NCBI GenBank assembly: GCA_013399695.1
Contig: VXAU01004947.1
Span: forward strand, 868,990 to 932,989
Direction: 5' to 3'
DNA: 64,000 nt
DNA from: Formicarius rufipectus
Taxonomy: Eukaryota; Chordata; Aves; Passeriformes; Formicariidae
Positions 12,138-24,572 of this stretch are shown here, piece after piece (the stretch's first letter is position 1; each line of letters opens with the position of its first letter). The notes under the pieces are model-generated. The model searched no databases. It was not told the DNA's origin and saw only the letters and a program-made list of their open reading frames with translations. Made by a program: the position numbers and the translations under genes.

Positions 12138-15100
12138 GAACCTCTGTGCTGATAATTCATCTTCTGTAATGCCCAGAGCCACTTGAATTGAGGAGTGTGA
12201 TTCATATAACCCAGTGAAAAGCCTTATATGAAAATGGAAACCTAGTTGGAGGCAGGTAGTGTTGGACTCAGGTTTGACTTAGAGATATATATACACCAGG
12301 TCATCCAAGACTATCAATATGCAAGGGAAAGCTTAACATTTCAATCAGGATTCTGTGCTAAAACACCACTTTTATAGTACTATTGAACATTAAATAAACT
12401 GATACCCCCCAAAAAAAAATCAGAAGGTCATAATAATGGTAGAAATTTTCAAATTATTCACCTACTTCTGTGTCAGACTGGGTCATCCTGCTGATGAGTT
12501 GGTTTCTGAACACTCCGGGGAAGACCCAGGTTAGCAAGGATCACTGAGAGAGGAGAGTGTGATAGTAGAAGAAGATGCACCAACTCTGGGAAAGTTAGTT
12601 GCCAAAGCAGATTCTGACATTGGGAGGGTCAGCGTCTAATCTGTGGGAGCTCCAACCCTTGGAAGTGAGGCTAAAATCTCCTGAAAACATGTGGCTCAGC
12701 CTTGGGGGAGACACTGTAGCCACTGGGTCACTGCATTTGACTGGGCCAGGAGAAATGTCTACAGTCTCTTCAGGCTCATGGCAAATGCAAAGTGCTCCAT
12801 TGACCAAGAGAAAGGAGCACAAGCACAGGCTGTTACCGTGACTCTGGTGACATCTGACAACTTGTTATGCCTTGGCAATTTGGTTATGTGTCTGGCCTCA
12901 GGATGTATCTGTGCCTCTCATTCATGATGAGCTGTATTACATGACCCCCTCAGGCAAACAATGGCCTGAATGAGTAATGAATAACATCTGGAACACAGTT
13001 TGTCCTCCTGTTGGTGTGAGCAGTCCCATGGGTGGATTTGCAGCAGGGAAGAAACACTTGTCATGGACTGGGATGTCATAAGCAGCCTGTACGACCACCA
13101 GTTCCAATCACCCAAGTGCATGTCTGATTGAGGTTTGACATTTCATGATTCTTCCTTGATTAAATGCTGAAACTTTCTAATGAGCTGGCAGTTTCTACAT
13201 GATTTATTGTTCTTAATTGTGTGCCCAAAAGGGAGAGTGACCTCCATCCTTTTCAGAGTCTAATGTCATGCCAGGACAGTAGGACCAACATTTAGAACAT
13301 GGTTTCTGCCTCCCTTACAGGGCTAAATAATATTTGCTCTAGAGACCAAGGAAAATGAATAGGAGGCTTGAGAAAACCTCACCTTCACTCTCTTCCATGC
13401 AGATTGCTGTCTTTGCTGTTGGCTTTATTGTCACTTCTCAGTTTGATGCATATTAGTGCATACAAAGCTGCAACAACAGGAGCTGACACCCCACCCTCAG
13501 TAGGCAGGTGGAAAAGAGGTACCCTGAGGATGCTGGCGGATTTCAAACCTGCATGAATGTCCTAATAATCTCACTCAATAGTACTGAAACAGAAACAGGT
13601 GTTCAAGAGACTTGAAAGAAAAGATTCAACAAATAGAAGCATGAAAAGAGTCCCAGAGAGACTGGGTGACAGGGTCTGGAGGGATGGTGGGGGCAGAGCA
13701 CTGAGGCTCAAGCTGGAGCTACTCTCCCATCACTACTCATGACACAAAACAATGTGACCAGGCCCAAAGCATTATCCTCACAAGCTGACCCCAGCAGGAA
13801 TTTTGAGGGGGCTATCCAGTTTGGGTGCATCCCATCAAGTCAGTGGACTGCTGATGTATCACACGTGGTAAGCACCATGGCTGGGTGGGACACTGTCACA
13901 TCCCTTCAGCTGGGAAGCAGCAGTGCACGCCCATGTGAGGGGACTACCAGTGTGACCAAATGTCCTGTCTCAAACAAAGACTCTTCCCTTATTTTTTTCA
14001 CTTAACATAGCAGAATTTTTCAGATAGAATGGTTTCTTTGGATACACAGGAGGACTTACTGGCTTGGCAAATCGAACACCAATAAAACTGGGATAATGAG
14101 CCATTATTTATGCAGTGGAGCTATTATGCTTTTATTTATTGCACTCACTGTAATTACAGTTTCACCAGACCTGACAGTAACACATCCTTTAATGATGTAC
14201 CCAAAGAAAAGATTTATTTGAAGAAGAAAAAAGCCACAAGTGTTAGTCATGATTTAACTTTCTACTGAAAAATTTGAGGACGGGAGAGAGAAAATATAAA
14301 TAATTGATTTAGTAAGAAAATGTGTTTATTTGGTTTTTTAATCTTTGTCATGCTTCCAACCTCCCCATCACTCCAAAAGGTCACACAGTGAAAGATGTTG
14401 TTGTACTGCTAAACCCTGGCAGCAGTAGGGGTTGCTTTATAGCATGGGATCTGATAAACTAGCACATGCAGAGATACTTGTGGAAAAGTAATTGATGGAA
14501 AGCAGCGAACTCCCCTCAGACAATAAAACTTGCCTTATGGCAGCTTTGCCATGTCTCACATGTGTGTGGCATCACCGAATGGCTCACATCTCTCAGGTTT
14601 TCAAATGAGTTTTTTTCCTGAGTTCTGCTCTGTCATCAGTGTCCCTCTCCTATTCAGCTGTTATCTAATACATGCTGCTTTGCAAAAAAAAAACCAAAAC
14701 AAACGAGACTTCACTTGTAAATTTGATGTAACCTGTTATTTGTTTGGCATGTTGCACCAATCAGGTACCTCTGTGTTGACTAGCCTCTTCATAAATATTA
14801 ATATAAAGTCAAAACCTTATTTGACAGAAGAAAGCAAACATGACTAATGATGAGCTCTGGTTCCAGCTAACTTCCAGGCATCTTCTCTGAACCTCTACCC
14901 TCACCCTGAATAATTTTCATTGGGAGTGTGTCTTGCTTACAGTGGGGACAGCCTTCCTGCAGACAAACACAGAATTCTCAAGCCCTTTCTGCTAGGACCT
15001 ACAGCTTTGAAATATTACCATTTGACACTCTCTTAGGATGATGTTCAGAGGCCCCAGTCAAAACCAAGATCTTGCAGTGTCAGCCACTCAACAACCACAC

Positions 15101-17879
15101 AGAAAATCCAGCCACCTGTGAGATCCACTACATCCATACTTTACTTCAGCCTGAATTTTTTCTTTCCAGTGTATAGATTCAAAATGGAAACTCCATGGAC
15201 TTGATAAACCATGTAGGTCATTCCTGCCTGAGACATCCAGATCAGTGCTGACCAACTGCTGAAATCATTCTCACAGGTAGTAGTGTGTCTCAGGAGATGT
15301 CACTTCTAGGTCTGACTCTGTTTGCACTGAGGGAACATGTAGTAATCCTGAACATGGCAGGAGTTCAAGTGCCATCATTATAGACTAGGCTGAACTTTCT
15401 TCCAACACCTTTTCCCAGATGGATTCGTTGTTTTGTGAGTTTCTGTTTGGCTCAGGCACTGTGGGCATTCACAGTGGTTCATGTGCTGAGCATTCACAAC
15501 CTCTGAAACTATGACTGGCATTGAGCTGGAGGGGAGCTGACAGCTCCTCACAGCACTTCAAACAACAGCACCAATCACAAATGATGGGGGAAAAATCATA
15601 CCTTCAGTGTGGGGGAAAATGGGAACCCTACCAAGAATGAGGAAAGTATGCAGAAGTGCGTGATGCTTAATTATTTTGTTTGTTTAAAAGTTTGCTCCCT
15701 TTTGTGCTATTCCTGTCCCACAAGGAGCTGTGCACAAACAACGTATTTGCTGTTCGTTCTCCCATCAGATTAACAAGCTCTTTGCTTCTTTTTCTGCTCT
15801 CTTTAAATTAAAGTCTGTCCCCATGTTAAGCTCCGAAGTCACCCCCTGTGTTTCTTCGTGATTGACTTTGAGATCCATGTTGACTGCTTTACTAAAGAAA
15901 AGCACCAGTTGCTTATAGCCAGGGGAACATGCCTGCATTTATTTACATCTGAAAACAAGCAAACCAAACTTAAAATGATTTGTGGCTTTACAAACTTTTT
16001 GTGAAACTATACAGCATTTATCACAGCCAGCTCTGGCATCCTCCCTCCCATGTGGTTTGCTGCCATGACATGTCAAGTCACCTCAGATTACGTTGTTATC
16101 TCTTCAGGACTGAGGTTCTAGCCTCTGTGGTTTAATGTCATTCACTGGGTCACACAGATCAGAACTACTTATGAAAAACTCCATGAGCCCCCTTTCTTGT
16201 GATGAAAACAATTAGGGATTCAGAATATTCTTTCTGCTACTGTATTCCCAGCTGTGCTAAGCATTTGTGCCAGAAGGCATTAAACACATTAGTCTACTTG
16301 CAGAAAAGGATGGCAACAACAATGAAGCAGGGGAAATCAAATAGGCAACCATGGAAGAGTTGCTTATCATACTCAACCAGTGCTATGAAGACTATGAAAT
16401 GATTCCTTCAGCAGTGTCAAAAGAGCAAAAAGAATATTTGGGCTTATAACAATTCCTGCAGTAAAGATAGTGAGCAGCAGACTGATCTAAAATCCTGGTG
16501 TAAGAGAGTTTTTTCAGGAAGAGTACATTAGGATTTCAGAGCTAACCCCTCGATGATGTCACCAAATCTTTTTAAATGTGTTGTCTTCATATGGTTTGCA
16601 GAACAGATTCTGAGTCTATTTTGACAAGACACCAAAGCCAAATTTGCTGTCATGGTGTGACCAGTTCAAGTGGCTGAGAGAGCAGACATTACCAGCATTA
16701 AAACAAAACTTATAAAGGTGTGTTTACTGGAGTTTAAAAGCAAGGCATTAATTGCTGACGACAGAACCAGAACAGGTTGCATGTTAATTGTGATTCTGTC
16801 CCTCTAAATGTTGTGGATGTCAGTACAGCATCTATGGTGCAAGCCAGGAGACTATTAAATACAATGAAGAAATAAAAGGGGAGCACAATGCCAAGTGTAT
16901 TCCACAGCAAAATCAACACCCATAAAGATGGAACATTTTTCTAAGAACTACAGCTGGGGCTAAGCAGACCACTTTGGGTCTTTGGAATCAGTGCATGCAC
17001 AGGGAATGGAGGATGTATTTTGATTTGGAGAATGCTTGAAAAAGTATTCCTCTCACCTTCTCCTCTTCTTGATCTTATGCAGGGTAGGAGTTTGATGTAC
17101 TGACTGCTCAGTGCAGAGTATAATTGACGCAGTAGAGAGCGCTCGCACAGAGGGACTGCTGACTGTGCTTTGGCAGGGTAGAGTTTGGAGAGGTTCAGGG
17201 AGAGCAAAGGCAAGTTAGAGGTACAGGGGAACTTTTGTACAAATAACTACTGATTAAGGGTGTCTTTCCATCTGATAAGTCGAGACTGGCAGAGGCAGGA
17301 GGGAGGTCTCTCAACTCATGAGTAGAACTGGTTGGCTCAATAAGGACACACTTTCCAGTTCTCGGTGCATGAATGAAGATGCATTGAATAAAAGAGGTGG
17401 GTGTCAGGTTCCACTACCACAGAGCAGAAATTGACTTTTTGACTAGCACTAGAACACATCTGCACAAGATATCATAAATGCTGAAAGCTCTAGAGATGAA
17501 AAAAGCTCAGTGAAGGAGTCTGAGATCAGAAATACCGGGTCCAATAAGATTAGAAATACCATAGGAAAAATGTCTGGCTCAGGAAGTCCTTGAATATTAA
17601 GAAACAGGGAGAGTATGTCAAGAAAGCATCACACATATTTCCCTAGGCATTCATTTTGGCCACACTGAGAGACTTGGTATCAGGCTAGACAGACCTTTTG
17701 TTTGACACTGTAAGGTAGTCATGTTATTTGTATGTGTATAGAAAAGTTAACAGAAATATTAATTGGAGTTTTTTTTGTATATGGTATCTATCCTCATGTA
17801 CAGCTAAATGACTTATACTCTAGATATATTGTCCCCAAATTTCAGCTGATATGTCGAAAATCTGACCCTTAGGAGGAGC

Positions 17880-18065
17880 TTTAGCCATTGGAAAAAATCC
17901 ATCCACTGAGGTCTTCAAATCTCAATGCTTTCAGTGCCTCTAGTCAAGGTATGATTTAGCCAGGTACGATATAGAGACATCAGGATGAAATAATAGGGCT
18001 TATGATTTTCACATATGGATGATCCAACAGATCCTTCTGGCCTCACCTGATCTAGAAAGTCTACA
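17880..18065 (+). repeat. ancient CR1-like LINE 3' relic
   Basis: The stretch near 18016-18062 ('gatgatccaacagatccttctggcctcacctgatctagaaagtctac') matches the older amniote-type CR1 3' region. That consensus is 'GATCCAACAGATCCCTTCTGGCC', followed by a 'TCTATGA'-like end. The upstream part to about 17880 is consistent but heavily diverged. It is unlike the avian CR1 tails elsewhere in this window, which suggests an insertion older than birds. The start is uncertain. Confidence 0.65.
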
Positions 18066-21000
18066 AGACACAAACTGCTTAATGTGAGCTAGACACCTAA
18101 GGCTCTGTCTGTAGTCTCCTGAGAGGAGTTGCTTTGTTAGGGATATAACTCACTTGACCTATTCCAGCTACTTGCATTAGGATAAGGTGAATACTCTCTA
18201 CTGTCTTCTCTGACTATACGGGAAACCTTAGAGAAGTGAGTAAGGCATGCACATTTACAAGAGTTAGATCAACTTCATCCTCTGAGTTATTTACAGGTCT
18301 GGCTTTCTAGAAGTTTCACAAACCTACCAATAGCTTCTGTTTTTAAATTGTAAGTTCCACAGGTGTTCTACTATTATTGAAGAAAAATACTGTGCCAAAT
18401 ACCATCACACCATCAAAACTCTGTGAATTCCATGGAATTTTACAATGGATTAATTTAGCAACCCAGGCAGATGTTTTGATGAGATTAATTTATTGTGAAA
18501 CTATGTGTAAATATATTTCCTATCTTGGTAAGCATATTGGCTTATACTGGCTTTGAATAAATCCATTGTAAAGTAGAACAAGAACATAGAATTCTTCAAA
18601 GATGCTCTGAGAGTTAATCTTGCCTGCCTGCTCAGTAGTACTTCATGGAAATTCAGAAGATCTACAGAACTATTTCCAAATCAGTCACAGTACATATATT
18701 TCACATTTCTGTTTGTTGCCTGCATTGAATTCAAGACCAGGAAAAAAAATCAAGAACCAATTAATTTCTCAAAGTTGTGAGTTTTTGGAATAGTGAGACA
18801 AAATAAAAAAGTCATTCTTCTTCTCTCCTCAAGTATGACCCCTCAAGAGCAGCAAAATCAGAGACTTAAAGATACAAATGTACTCCCTTTAATTTAATTT
18901 TTTTTTTTTTGGGTTGGGGCAGGTCAGTGTGCTTTTTTTTTAATCTTTCCACATGACTTTTTAATGTAAGTATTTTCTAAAGGATCTAAATGAATGTAAA
19001 TAAATCTTAACCTTATGGGTCACTCTCTAACCTGAACCATTGCAATTTTTATGCAATGTCGTGCTTGTGGATCAAAGCTCAAGATAGACTGCTTTATCTA
19101 GTTGCTTTTCAGCTCTGTTGTCTCTCCAACCACAAGTGAAATGAAGGTGAAACAGTTTGCCGTGCTCATAGAGTCATTTATCTGTAAGATGTTCTCACTA
19201 GTAGTTTCTTCTTTCACATTTAAGCATTTAGACCAGTTTGATTTTACAGGCAGATCTCTTGGGACCTTCCACAGTTCATTTTAGGGTGAAAATCTGCCCA
19301 ACCATCCTGTCTGGATCCTGTATCCAACAGGCTATATCATGGACTGAGGTGTGTGAAGGGGCCCATCTTTGGAGGGGGTGAGAGGGGAAACCAGTGCTGC
19401 TGTGCCTCTAGGTCTCACCTACACAAGCATATTTGAGACAAAGGAGTGTGGCTGACCAGGGGCCAAAAAGGGCTCTAAGTCTTTATTCTGAAGATATCCA
19501 TGATAGGCTGCTGGAGGTCCCACAGCTGAGTTTATATCAGCCCCATGGTTGCAGCATTAACAGCAGCACACTGATCAGAGGCACTCTGGTTTAAACTGAA
19601 CTTTCTAAATCCTGATGTCAAGCACAGAGATAAATCTGAGAATTTTTGTTGCCTGAAGTAGCCTGTTATTAAGCCATAGATTCTACTGGGTAATGTCAGA
19701 AATCTGGTAACTGCTTCTTGAGGTTTTTTTGTGGTGTGGTTTTTTGTTTGTTTTTCCTTTTGGCAACAGTGGTTTTCTTTTGCCAAAGCAAAAACCCAGT
19801 TGCACTCATGGGGCTTCAGAGATGAAAACATGAGTGAATCAGGTCCTCCTCTATACTTGGGCAAACGGGAGTTGATCCTGAGGTGAGGCAAGGGCAGCAG
19901 AAACACAAGTGATGGGCACTTCTACTGCACTATTCCTTTATTGCATAAGTCAGGATTCCCTTATTCCACAAACTCGGAGAGTGGGACTTATGTCACTTAA
20001 TATTAGACATTTAAATTGTGACTGGTCCCATTAGGTTGATTTTATAGCCAATGGGGAGAAGCAGTATCTGGTAAGGTGACACAACTGAGCCATTCTGGAC
20101 CATGATCTGGGATCACATAAATCAGCCGCAGGGTTTCCCTTTTCTGCCCATTAGGTATAAAATGGTCACTAGTTTTGACTGAAATACATAATTTTGACAG
20201 ACACATTAGGGTGAGCAAATTCCATTCTGTGATTGAAAATGTCCAGGATGGCTATACACATTGGACAAGGTATCAGAAAAACTTTATTTTCCCTATTTCT
20301 CCCTCAGTTAGAGAAGCATCCCCCAAAGCAGATTTTTCATAGTTCAAACCACCAAAAGCCGAATGGTAGGTAGGTTTACCTATGTCCCTTCACTTTTATA
20401 GGCTGAATGAATAAACTGCCTTCAGTAGGAGACTTCTGCATAGAGTACAAACCCATGCTGTAGAATTCAGGTGGAAGAATAGAGTCCACAATAGCACTGA
20501 ACTTTATTTTCCACCTCCAGGAAGAGAAACAACCAAGGAAGAGTTGTGGCCAAAGCAGCCTCAGGAAAGAAATGTGATGCTGTGAGTGACACCTGCTCCT
20601 CATCTGCCTGTAGAAAAGAAGTCCGTGCTGGTGAGTGAACAAGGAGCAAAGGGAAGCACTGAGTTTCCCAAGAAGAAGACAGGAAGATGTGCTGATTTCC
20701 TTAATTGGACAAAAATGTCAGCATTAATTTGGTGCCTTTTTATTTTTTTAGCTGGATAGATGACTGAAAGCTAATTTTATCACTGCAAATAACAGTGCTT
20801 AAGGCAGAGACCTTGTAGCATTCAAAGGCATTAAAACTGAAATGTAAATGGGAGCAAAGGAATAGACCTAAAAACTGCTTGGATACAAAATAGCAGATAA
20901 ATCACCCTATAATTCGCTCAATTGTATAATTGTGTGCTTCCTATAGCAAAGCCATCTGTTGCTCATGTGGAAGCTCTGTCTGCTTCAAGAAAGAGGAAAA

Positions 21001-24000
21001 TATAAAAATTCCATTTACATAACAAAAAATGTTGAAAAAATTCAATTGGTCAAATTCAGCTCTGGAGGAAACTGCCTTTGCCATCAGTGGATTGGTTTGG
21101 TCCAAATTATATAAATCTTAAAAGCTGCTAAAGAAAAAAATGGTTGCCTTGGCTGTCTTCCCACAAATTCAGATGCTGATTGCAGAGTCTGTGTTAACAA
21201 TATCAGATATTTGCCTCTCATTTTTGAATATATTTTAATCACTTATCCCCAAAATGTGGTTTGATGAAGATATGAGTTGATGAAGTTTCGCACTGAGTAT
21301 TTACTTCTGGTGAGATCACTCAGGGATTTCTCAGGAGATGTGTTTGGGAAGCTCTGGCCTTGTCATTAGGATGACAATAATTTGGCAACAGAAAGCACAG
21401 AGATACTCTGTTAGCAGAAGTATGTATGAAAATTGTTCCACCACTTTTGCTGCCCTTTCTAGCTATTGTTGAAACACTGAAATAGCTACCTCAGAAATTA
21501 CCTGTGTACCTACACAGAAGTGTGAAGCACTGTATGTAGGCAGTATTCTCTTTGAATGACTACTCCAAAAAAAGCACCTGGAACACATACCCTTGTATTT
21601 GGTCAGATTGTGGGAATTTTCTTAAATTAAGAAACACAGCTTCACTTCTATTTGAAATATGATGCCTCTGCTGGCATCTGATGAGGCTGAAACTCTCATT
21701 TCTCTTTGGTGCCTGTCATTCTCTGCAGCGTACGTATGCCCTTTAGTACCTGTGCATACTATCTACAAGTAGTCTGTATTTTGTGATATTTATTGTCTTT
21801 ACCTTCTGCTCCCCCAAAAGAAAGAAAAGTGGTGGAAAGGAATTATGGCTTTTTGGCATGCTCTGTTTTTCCACAAGTGTAGGATGCAACTTTGCATCTG
21901 CAAGATCCGGGACACAAGGAGCAATGCTGAGATTTTTGTGTTCCCACTATGAGAGGAATATGGGCAACACTGAGGGCACAGACAAGCCTGGCTGGAGGAA
22001 TGGGTGCCATAGGTGTCTTCCAAAATGCCAGTGAGCCCGTGGTACACTAGAGCCTTGTGTTTATCAAAATCTATGTCCATGCTAGCAAGGCATGCTGTAG
22101 ACTTGTGACTTAGTAACCTCTTTGCATTCACACTGGTTCAGTCTTTTTGATGTTTCACGGTAATTCTACTGAACTGCTGTAGTGCATCAAATGTCTGGGT
22201 AGTCTGATGTTAGTAAGGAAACACAGAGGGGTCTCGTTAAAGTTGACCTAGCACCCTTTGGGGGACTTGACAGACGTCTTTCCTGAGTAGTACTCAGCAG
22301 ACAGAAAGAGCAGCATCCTTTCTTTTGGTATTTGACTGGCACACAAGAATCAGGGAAGGGTAACTTGTACTTATTGCAAAGCTTTAATGTCTTCCTATGA
22401 GGAGCAGTACGTATATAGCTCCACTAATCGTCATACATTTAATGATAACTTCATTTATTGTCTCACCACATTTTCTTTTATGAAAGTTTTTCTCAGAGTT
22501 GTTTTTCCTTCGTTTAATTCAGTAACAAAACTGAGTAGCTCATTGCCTGCTATGGGAGAGAAAAACAGATGTCTCAGGCTGTTTTCTCATACTGTCTTTT
22601 TTTATTGTCTTAATATGCTAGCTTTAGTCAACAGAGCAAAAACTACTGTTAAAGTGCAAGTAAGAGAATACTGTCATTCCTTGGGCTCAGTCAAAAATCT
22701 GGAGGTGCCAACAGAGTTTCAGAAAGAATGCAACCTGTATAATGGCTTCCATGAAACTGCACTTCACTCCCATCCATCAGGATTAAATCAGATTTATGTT
22801 AAAACCAGCCTATAGAATATGTTCTGTCTCTGGGAAAAAAAACCCAAATATTTGCATGCAGATCAACAGCAACCAGCACCTGGAGATGAGTAACAAAAAG
22901 TTACTCTTCCTCTCTATTTGGAAGGAATTTAATCATCAGAGACTATCCTGCTTCCATAGGATTCAAGAGAAGTAGGAAAGGATGCCTCAGGTACACATGG
23001 AATGAGACATGAGAAAGAGAAGCAGTATTGGGAGATTCTGTTGCATCGTAGCAGAGGAATGGCACATAACTTTCATTACACATTCATAACATGTAAAATT
23101 CCTTTGACAGTTTCAGTTAGATAGTACCTGTCTTCTTTATAGAGACCCAAATTACTGCAAGTTTATTTAGATTTAGCACCTACAGAGCAAATAAGTGTAT
23201 TTCTCTAAACTTAAGTTGATTAAATTATGGAAATAATTGTCTAAGGGCTACTTTTACTAATGATTTTATAAAGCAGTTTGAATTTTAGTTCACAAAATTT
23301 GACCAAATTATTAATACTTTCAGGTCATGATTTGAATTAAAGGTATCATTCCAGGATATTTTCACTAAGCTGATAACTCTCTTTTTAAAGGAAATCAATG
23401 CAAGAGTCTAAGGCATTAATTCAGCTGTAGGTATGATAATTAGTCATTTAATATCCATTGGCATTTTCTGGTGGCTATAAACTAGTGGCTACGAATCAAA
23501 CCTGTCACTCCTTTACAGTCATTCCCCTCTTCAAAATAACAGACCAATTTATCACCTCATTATACAAATTTTATGCCATCATATCTTCTCCCAGTTCTTT
23601 GGAATTGAAGAATGAAAGCAAAGGCATGCAATAGCATATAAATGTCTCAAAGCTTTCAGAATTCACAGTTTTCCTAGTCCCTCTCAGTACTGAGAATGCC
23701 ATTAGTTCTAGGTGAATGATATTCTCTACTTTGATCTCGATTTCCCTTCATTCATTAGCTCTTATAATAGACACAAATCAGAATATCCACCTGGATCACC
23801 TCAGAAACCTTCAGTCCTTTTGCTCTCTTGAATTCACACTTGCTTCATCCTTCCAAATACTTTTCTATAGAGGTTAGAGAAGATCTCCTAGTCCTATTTT
23901 CTCCTGTTAGAATGTCTCCCTAGGAACTTTTTTTCTCATGCTTCACTTTTGATTCTTCTTTCTCAGCTTGCATTTCTCTAAGTCTTGAAGACATTTATTA

Positions 24001-24552
24001 GTAGAAATTAAAACTTTGCTATTTTTGCCTTTTTCATACAGAATTTACTTCTGTTTCATAAGCTGTTAACTTGGCTATATGGATACCCATAACCTATAAG
24101 TAAAAAAGTATAAATATAATTAAAAAGTATAAATTATAATACCATTCTGTATTCAAATTCTAATATTAGTCCTCACACCTTGACAGAATCTTTTACCTTG
24201 CACCTGTTTCAAGGAGGAATCAAGTATGACTTGGATAGAAGAACATGCAGAGGTTTCGTAGGGAGCTACCAGTGTGGACATAAGTGAGAGAGATAAAGTG
24301 CTTATTGCAAGTCTGACATAACAAGATCTTATATACCTCAAAAAAACAGTACTATTTATGTGATTCTACTTTAAAACAAAAGGTTTCCTTCTTCTTAAGG
24401 ACAGTATTACCAACGTGGATTTTGTTCCAAAATCAAGTGTGAAGTAGGATAACATGCAGATACCCCTCAAAATGCCAGACAGTGGAAGGATTGTAGGAAT
24501 ATTTATTTCCAAAGTTGAGAACACAAGACTTACAGAATATTAATGACATTTC

Positions 24553-24572
24553 GAACACCAGGCCTGGTGTTC
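24553..24572. repeat. perfect 20-bp palindrome
   Basis: GAACACCAGG at 24553-24562 is immediately followed by its exact complement CCTGGTGTTC, with no loop. This is the longest loop-free palindrome I noticed in the window. The surroundings have no transposon termini that I recognise. Confidence 0.9.

Larger units (their letters stand above)
9711..17879. other. non-coding stretch, no gene recognised
   Basis: No gene, RNA gene or known repeat is recognised. Open frames here are at most about 105 codons and have no motif that I recognise. An A-rich tract lies at 11036-11061. The part at 13640-14000 is locally richer in G and C, but its frame 13739-14005 (88 codons) is unrecognisable. Two short inverted repeats are listed separately. 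Confidence 0.6.

Noticed and set aside
22387..22815. 142-codon plus-strand ORF as a gene
   Set aside because: No recognisable motif, no splice or promoter context and an AT-rich, low-stop neighbourhood. A frame of this length is plausible by chance among six frames in 64 kb.
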